Positions 59,436-64,000 of a stretch of 64,000 nt of DNA are shown here, piece after piece. The notes beneath the pieces are model-generated. The model saw only the letters and a program-made list of their open reading frames with translations, had not been told where the DNA came from and ran no database searches. Numbering within the stretch: position 1 is the stretch's first letter; the number at the start of each line of letters is the position of its first letter. The position numbers were made by a program, and so were the translations under genes. The stretch is from Microbacterium sp. SY138 (GTDB lineage Bacteria; Actinomycetota; Actinomycetes; Actinomycetales; Microbacteriaceae). Where the stretch lies: NCBI RefSeq assembly GCF_039729145.1, contig NZ_CP155793.1:2852001-2916000 (forward strand), given 5' to 3'.

Positions 59436-60247
59436 CCACGACACAGGCTCCCGCTCCCACGCGGACACGCGTCGACACCGGTCGTCGGCTGACGTTCATG
59501 CGCGCACTGCGCGGCGAGTGGATCAAGCTCGCCACCCTGCGCTCGACGTGGTGGTCGATCGGCATCACCGCCGCCCTCACGGTCGGCATCGCCGTGCTCA
59601 TCGCCCTCGCTGTCGATGTGCCGGACTTCAGCCCGATCCAGGCCGTGGTCATGCCGATCCAGTTCACGATGCTGCTCGCCGGCATCATCGGCGCGATCTC
59701 GGTCACCGGTGAGTACTCGACGGGGATGATCCGTTCGACGCTCACTGCGAACCCGATTCGCGGTTCGGTGCTGGCCGCGAAGTCGACGGTGCTGGCACTG
59801 TTCCTGTTCGTCTCGTCGCTGGTGATCTTCGTCGTCTCCGCGGTGGCCGTCTCCCTCATCGTCGCCCCGCGTGACCAGGGCATCGACTGGTCGGACCCGA
59901 CAGCATCGGTGCTTCCGATCGTGGTGGCTTCCTTGTCGATGGCCGTCTTCGCGCTCATCGGCGTCGCGTTCGGATTCGTCCTGCGCTCCGGTGCGGGCGC
60001 CATCGCCGCAACCGTCGGTGTGCTGTTCGTCCTGCCGATCGTGGCGAACTTCTTCTCCTTCGCCGGAGAGACGTGGGCATGGGTCCTGCAGGCCGCCGCC
60101 TACCTTCCGGACGCCGCCGCACGGAGTGCGATCATGCCCGGAGCCGGTGCCGCGCTCGACGCTCCGGTTGCGTTCCTGACGCTGGGCTGCTGGGTCGTGG
60201 GTGGTGCCGCCGTCGCGTGGGGCGTGCTGCGCACCCGCGACGCGTAA
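59432..60247 (+). CDS. ABC-2 type exporter permease
   Basis: Membrane subunit of 271 residues. A cytoplasmic N-terminal helix (ALRGEWIKLATLRSTWW) precedes six membrane helices, and the phrase GEYSTGMIRSTL (about residue 93) is typical of ABC-2 permeases. It works with the preceding ATPase to export an unknown substrate, perhaps an antimicrobial peptide or lipid. Nine bases separate its stop from the histidine kinase gene. Confidence 0.9.
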   Translation: MTTTQAPAPTRTRVDTGRRLTFMRALRGEWIKLATLRSTWWSIGITAALTVGIAVLIALAVDVPDFSPIQAVVMPIQFTMLLAGIIGAISVTGEYSTGMIRSTLTANPIRGSVLAAKSTVLALFLFVSSLVIFVVSAVAVSLIVAPRDQGIDWSDPTASVLPIVVASLSMAVFALIGVAFGFVLRSGAGAIAATVGVLFVLPIVANFFSFAGETWAWVLQAAAYLPDAAARSAIMPGAGAALDAPVAFLTLGCWVVGGAAVAWGVLRTRDA

Positions 60248-60256
60248 AGTCGGCCT

Positions 60257-61531
60257 GTGAGCAGAACGCGAAGCCGCAGCGACTCGGTCCGCGAGGACGA
60301 GGAGCTGCGGCTTCCGCGCGCCCCGGGCCTGTTCCGACGGTTCTGGGCCCGCCATCCGCTGTTCGCCGACATCCTGCTCGCGCTGATCTGCCTGTTCCTA
60401 TCCCTCGCCCCCGCCGCGCCGTACCCCAACACCTCGCTCCCGGAGGGCACATACATCGCCATCAACATCGCGACGTTGGTGATGGTCGCGATCGGATGCA
60501 GCACTCTGCTCTGGCGTCGACGGGCACCCCTGGGTCCCTTCGTCGCTGCGGTGATCCTGGGGACCGTCGGACTGTTCACAGGCATGTCCGGAGGCATCGT
60601 CCTCCTGCTCGTCGCCTGCTACGGCGTGGCGGTCTACAGATCGGCGCGTCTGGCCTGGATCTGTTACGGGATCGGTGCCGCTTGGTTCCTCGGACTCACC
60701 ACGATCCTCATGCTGACCGGCACGACCCTGCTCCAGGTCGGCATCGATACCGCCCTCGGCTACGTCGCGCTCGGGCTCATCGGCACGCTCGTCGGGGTCA
60801 ATGTGGGCGGCCGCAAGCGCTATCTCCTCGCCATCATCGACCGATCCCGTCAACTCCTGATCGAGCGCGATCAGCAGGCGCAACTCGCCGCCGCCTCGGA
60901 ACGCGCCCGCATCGCACGGGAGATGCACGATATCGTCTCCCACTCCCTCACCGTGATCGTCGCACTGTCCGAAGGGGCGGCCGCCACCCCCGATCGGGAA
61001 CAGGCCCGGAGGGCTGCGGTATCCGTCGCGGACACCGCCAGAGGCGCTCTCACCGAGATGCGTTCGATGCTCGGTGTGCTGCGCGACGACGAATCGCCGC
61101 TGCCCCTGGCGCCGATGCAACCCGTACCCGCGCGTGACACCGTGGAGACGGCTCAGCGCGCGGGCTACCCGGCGACGCTCACCGTCATCGGGCAGGCCGA
61201 TGTCTCCCCCGCCGTCGCGCATGCGATCGGCAGGATCGTGCAGGAGGGCGTGACCAACGCCATGCGCCACGCCCCGACCGCGAAGAGCATCACCGTGCGG
61301 CTGGAGTACACGGCCGACACGGTCGTGATCGAGATCGTCAACGACGGCGTCTCGGGTGAGATCGGCTCAGACGGATTCGGTGTGCGCGGGCTCTCCGAGC
61401 GTGCCGCCCACGTGCATGGGACGGTGCGATCCGCACCTGAGGATGGAGGACGATGGATTCTGCGGGCGGTGCTTCCCACATCGGGAAGCAGGCCCGCCGC
61501 ACCGCGACAGACGATGGAGGACGACGCATGA
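60257..61531 (+). CDS. NarL-type sensor histidine kinase (HisKA_3)
   Basis: Membrane kinase of 424 residues. About five helices in the first 185 residues form the sensor. The phospho-acceptor His224 lies in REMHDIVSHSL. The HATPase part has EGVTNAMRHAP and GFGVRGLSERA, ending GGRWILRAVLP. GTG start at 60257. Its stop overlaps the response regulator (ATGA). With the ABC exporter upstream, it is probably a drug- or envelope-stress-sensing unit. Confidence 0.92.
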   Translation: MSRTRSRSDSVREDEELRLPRAPGLFRRFWARHPLFADILLALICLFLSLAPAAPYPNTSLPEGTYIAINIATLVMVAIGCSTLLWRRRAPLGPFVAAVILGTVGLFTGMSGGIVLLLVACYGVAVYRSARLAWICYGIGAAWFLGLTTILMLTGTTLLQVGIDTALGYVALGLIGTLVGVNVGGRKRYLLAIIDRSRQLLIERDQQAQLAAASERARIAREMHDIVSHSLTVIVALSEGAAATPDREQARRAAVSVADTARGALTEMRSMLGVLRDDESPLPLAPMQPVPARDTVETAQRAGYPATLTVIGQADVSPAVAHAIGRIVQEGVTNAMRHAPTAKSITVRLEYTADTVVIEIVNDGVSGEIGSDGFGVRGLSERAAHVHGTVRSAPEDGGRWILRAVLPTSGSRPAAPRQTMEDDA

Positions 61532-62202
61532 CGCAGGCGATCAGAGTGCTGCTGGTGGATGACCAGGAGCTGATCCGTCTCGGCTTCCGCATGGTGCTGG
61601 AGTCTGAGGAGGACATCGTCGTCATCGGCGAAGCCGGCGACGGGAAAGCGGCGATCACGCAGAGCGCGCTGCTCGCTCCCGACTTGGTGCTGATGGACAT
61701 CCGGATGCCGGAGCTGGACGGCATCGCCGCCACCGAGGCCATCGTCCGAGAACGTCCGCAGACCAAGGTGCTCGTTCTGACCACCTTCGATCTCGACGAA
61801 TACGCGTTCGGAGCCATCCGCGCGGGCGCGAGCGGATTCCTGTTGAAGGATGCCCAGCGCCACGAGATGATCTCCGCGGTGCGCGCCGTCCACCGCGGGG
61901 ATGCGGTGCTGTCCCCGCGTGTGACGAGAGCGCTGCTGGAGCACGTGACGCCTCGGCTCGGCGGAGCGCCCGCGACTCCGGCCGCAGAGGAGAGCGCTGC
62001 TCTCGAATCGCTCACGGAACGTGAGCGGGACGTCTTCCTCGCGATCGGCCGCGGACTCACCAACGCAGAGATCGCTCAGAGTCTGTACGTCGGCGAGTCC
62101 ACGGTCAAGACCCACGTCGGTCGTGTGCTGGCGAAGCTCAGCGCGCGGGACAGGATCCACGCGGTCATCCTGGCGCATCGGCTCGGGCTCGTCGGCGACT
62201 AG
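61528..62202 (+). CDS. NarL/FixJ-family response regulator
   Basis: Regulator of 224 residues. The receiver has LVDDQELI, phospho-acceptor Asp57 in LVLMDIRMPE and FLLKDAQ. The C-terminal LuxR helix-turn-helix reads LTERERDVFLAIGRGLTNAE (in parts) and YVGESTVKTHVGRVL. Partner of the preceding kinase. It most likely activates the ABC genes that precede them. Confidence 0.93.
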   Translation: MTQAIRVLLVDDQELIRLGFRMVLESEEDIVVIGEAGDGKAAITQSALLAPDLVLMDIRMPELDGIAATEAIVRERPQTKVLVLTTFDLDEYAFGAIRAGASGFLLKDAQRHEMISAVRAVHRGDAVLSPRVTRALLEHVTPRLGGAPATPAAEESAALESLTERERDVFLAIGRGLTNAEIAQSLYVGESTVKTHVGRVLAKLSARDRIHAVILAHRLGLVGD

Positions 62203-62212
62203 CCCGATCTCA

Positions 62213-63166
62213 TCAGGCTCGCGACGGCGCCCATTCCGAGACGCGGTCGAGCCGCTGCACCTCATCGTCCGAGAGCTCCAGACGCGCCCCGGCGAGCAGG
62301 TCGGGAACCTGTTCCACGGTTCGCGCGCTCGCGATCGGTGCGACCACGGTCGGTTGCGCGCGAAGCCACGCGAGCGAGGTCGCGGCGATCGAAACGCCGT
62401 GCACATCGCCGATCTCCTCGAGCGCGTCGATGATCCGCAGGCCCGCTTCGGTGGCGTATTTCGCGGCGCCCTGCGCCCGGGGCGAAGTCTGACCCGCGGC
62501 GTCCGTCGAGCGGTACTTGCCGGTGAGGAAGCCACTGGCCAGGGAGTAGTACGGGATGAGTCCGAGGTCGAACTCCTCGGCGACCGGGATGATCGTGTCC
62601 TCGACCTCGTTGCGGTGCACGAGGTTGTAGTGCGGCTGCACCGCGACCGGCAGCGCGACTCCGAGGTGACGGGCGATCTCGACCCACTCGCGGATACGCT
62701 CGGCGGAGTAGTTCGACACGGCGATGTGCCGGACCAGGCCGTCTTCGACCAGTCGCCCGAATGCGCTGACGGTCTCCTCCAGCGGAACGGTCTCGTCATC
62801 GAAATGCGCGTAGTACAGGTCGATCTCATCGATGCCCAGGCGCTTCAGCGAGGCCTCGGCGGCCTTGCGGACATTCGCGGCGGAGAGGCCGCGGAACTGC
62901 GGGTGCTGACTGACCTTGGTCGCGACGACCACACCCGCAGGTTTGCGCGAGGCCAACCACTCGCCGACGATCGTCTCACTCTCTCCTCCTTCGTTTCCCG
63001 GCACCCACGCGCTGTACGAGTCGGCGGTATCGATGAAGTCTCCGCCTCCGTCCACGAAGGTGTCGAGGACGGCGAAGGACGTGTCACGGTCGGCTGTCCA
63101 GCCGAACACGTTGCCGCCGAGCGAGAGCGGAAGGACGTCGAGATCACTGGTACCGATGCGGGTCAT
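62213..63166 (-). CDS. Aldo/keto reductase
   Basis: NADPH-dependent oxidoreductase of 317 residues with a TIM-barrel fold. The catalytic tetrad residues lie in DFIDTADSY (Asp, Tyr), VVVATKVS (Lys) and DLYYAHFDD (His). The cofactor phrase VAPIASARTVEQV is near the C-terminus. ATG at 63164-63166 is used; its 5' end overlaps the PPK2 stop by 23 bases. Natural substrate unknown. Confidence 0.92.
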   Translation of the reverse strand: MTRIGTSDLDVLPLSLGGNVFGWTADRDTSFAVLDTFVDGGGDFIDTADSYSAWVPGNEGGESETIVGEWLASRKPAGVVVATKVSQHPQFRGLSAANVRKAAEASLKRLGIDEIDLYYAHFDDETVPLEETVSAFGRLVEDGLVRHIAVSNYSAERIREWVEIARHLGVALPVAVQPHYNLVHRNEVEDTIIPVAEEFDLGLIPYYSLASGFLTGKYRSTDAAGQTSPRAQGAAKYATEAGLRIIDALEEIGDVHGVSIAATSLAWLRAQPTVVAPIASARTVEQVPDLLAGARLELSDDEVQRLDRVSEWAPSRA

Positions 63167-64000
63167 GATGAGAGCAACCGGTGATCCCGCCTCCCGCATT
63201 CCCGGACGACGCCGTGTTGCGCTCCATGAACGTCACGGTGGCAATGCCTCCCCCCTCGTCGTGGATCTGCGAGGGGCGGCCCACGATCCGCGGATCCGGA
63301 GCGTGGGCGACCATCGGGTCCTTGCCCGGATAGTCGAACCGTGCGAGAACACATCTCATCGCTTCCAGCCGCGCGCGCCTCTTGTCGTTCGACGAGATGA
63401 CGACCCACGGGAGGGCCGGGGTGTCCGTGTGGAAGAACATGGCCGCCGCTGCCTCGGTGTAGTCCTCCCATCTGTCGACGCTCGTGAGGTCGGTGGGGCT
63501 GAGCTTCCACTGCTTGAGCGGATCCTCGCCGCGACGGGTGAACCGGCGCCGTTGTTCCGCCTCGCCGATCGAGAACCACAGCTTGATGAGGCGGATGCCC
63601 GAACCGACAAGCATGCGCTCGAACTCCGGCGCGGTCTGGATGAACTCCTCGTACTCCGCCGACGAGCAGTACCCCATCACGCGTTCGACGCCCGCTCGGT
63701 TGTACCAGGAGCGATCCATCAGCACGATCTCACCGCCCGACGGCAGATGCGCGACGTAGCGCTGGAAATACCACTGCGTCCGCTCGACATCGCTGGGTTT
63801 GTCGAGCGCGACGACACGAGCGCCGCGGGGGTTCAGGTGCTCCATGAAGCGTGCGATCGCACCGCCCGCGCCCGCCGCATCCCGCCCCTCGAACAGGATG
63901 AGGACCCGTTCCGACGAGCGCGTGATGTGCGCCTGGAGTTTGAGGAGTTCGATCTGCAGCAGTCGTTTCTCGCGCGCGTATGCCGCCCGTGTGACCGTCG
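63144..64000 (-). CDS. Polyphosphate kinase 2 family protein with altered Walker A, N-terminus cut by window edge
   Basis: 284 residues are visible, and the N-terminus runs past base 64000. The family core begins with LLQIELLKLQAHI, then FEGRDAAGAGGAIARF. In active PPK2 the latter reads GRDAAGKGG, so the phosphate-binding Lys is Ala (codon at 63867-63869). MDRSWYNRAGVERVMG carries the Walker B-like Asp, and LKLWFSIGEAEQRRRF and the lid region are intact. PPK2 moves phosphate between polyphosphate and nucleotides. With Ala here activity may be lost or changed. A Gly-rich tail of about 20 residues overlaps the aldo/keto reductase gene. Confidence 0.88.
   Translation of the reverse strand, partial: TVTRAAYAREKRLLQIELLKLQAHITRSSERVLILFEGRDAAGAGGAIARFMEHLNPRGARVVALDKPSDVERTQWYFQRYVAHLPSGGEIVLMDRSWYNRAGVERVMGYCSSAEYEEFIQTAPEFERMLVGSGIRLIKLWFSIGEAEQRRRFTRRGEDPLKQWKLSPTDLTSVDRWEDYTEAAAAMFFHTDTPALPWVVISSNDKRRARLEAMRCVLARFDYPGKDPMVAHAPDPRIVGRPSQIHDEGGGIATVTFMERNTASSGNAGGGITGCSHHDPHRYQ

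Overview
The window is one continuous stretch of high-GC actinobacterial chromosome, most likely from Microbacterium or a close relative (Microbacteriaceae). The grounds are the strong G/C bias at third codon positions, GTG and TTG starts, many ATGA/GTGA gene overlaps, an Lsr2 nucleoid protein, a DtxR/IdeR regulator, a DUF3027/DUF3263 background, a C50-carotenoid operon, and the galU/rimJ/membrane-protein and 5-FCL/zinc-ribbon/mscL neighbourhood that mycobacteria share. I see no prophage, insertion sequence, CRISPR array or rRNA. Almost every base belongs to a gene. Two tRNA genes are present (Ala-CGC and Arg-CCT).

Layout. (1) 1-11927 is an amine uptake and catabolism block. It holds a potADBC-type ABC importer ending in an amidohydrolase, a FadR-type GntR regulator, then an SDR, aldehyde dehydrogenase, gamma-glutamyl hydrolase and glutamine-synthetase-like ligase, and a divergent ethanolamine-permease-like APC transporter. 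An alcohol-oxidising SDR replaces the FAD amine oxidase of the Puu pathway, so gamma-glutamylation of ethanolamine is the best reading. (2) 11991-20034 carries a CsoR/RcnR-type repressor, DUF445, an arginase-family enzyme, HupE coupled to a sortase-anchored metallophosphatase, and a GntR/UTRA regulator. (3) 20168-24200 is the conserved tRNA-Ala / SepX-GlpR-like / RimJ / GalU / 5-FCL / FmdB zinc ribbon / MscL block. (4) 24282-28898 is a large helicase-nuclease whose Walker A and B residues are mutated, with a small coupled partner gene, facing an O6-alkylguanine transferase homologue whose active-site Cys is Val. (5) 29067-31059 has regulators (GAF-LuxR, Lsr2, MarR). (6) 31148-39047 is a complete carotenoid operon (idi, crtE, crtB, crtI, two lycopene-cyclase subunits, lycopene elongase, MMPL) divergent from its CrtR-like MarR repressor. 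(7) 39088-44424 holds tRNA-Arg, an HNH endonuclease, an M23 peptidase, IdeR with its own iron box, serC, DUF3027, a cold-shock protein and a small membrane protein. (8) 44435-51934 holds an XPB helicase with a helicase-associated partner, a CPBP protease, an OmpR-type two-component system and an orphan WXG100 protein. (9) 51954-64000 holds groEL with tandem CIRCE operators, LytR_C, DUF3263, DUF2332, MsrB, a nitroreductase with a histone-H1-like tail, a YdcZ-type transporter, SRAP, an ABC exporter with a NarL-type two-component system, an aldo/keto reductase and a truncated PPK2.

The most interesting signals are the pair of catalytically altered DNA-repair-type proteins that face each other at 24478-28898, the ethanolamine-type gamma-glutamyl pathway at 5955-11927, and a third key-residue loss: the Walker A Lys of the PPK2 at the right end is Ala. 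All functional calls rest on reading translations and motifs by eye. No database search was run.
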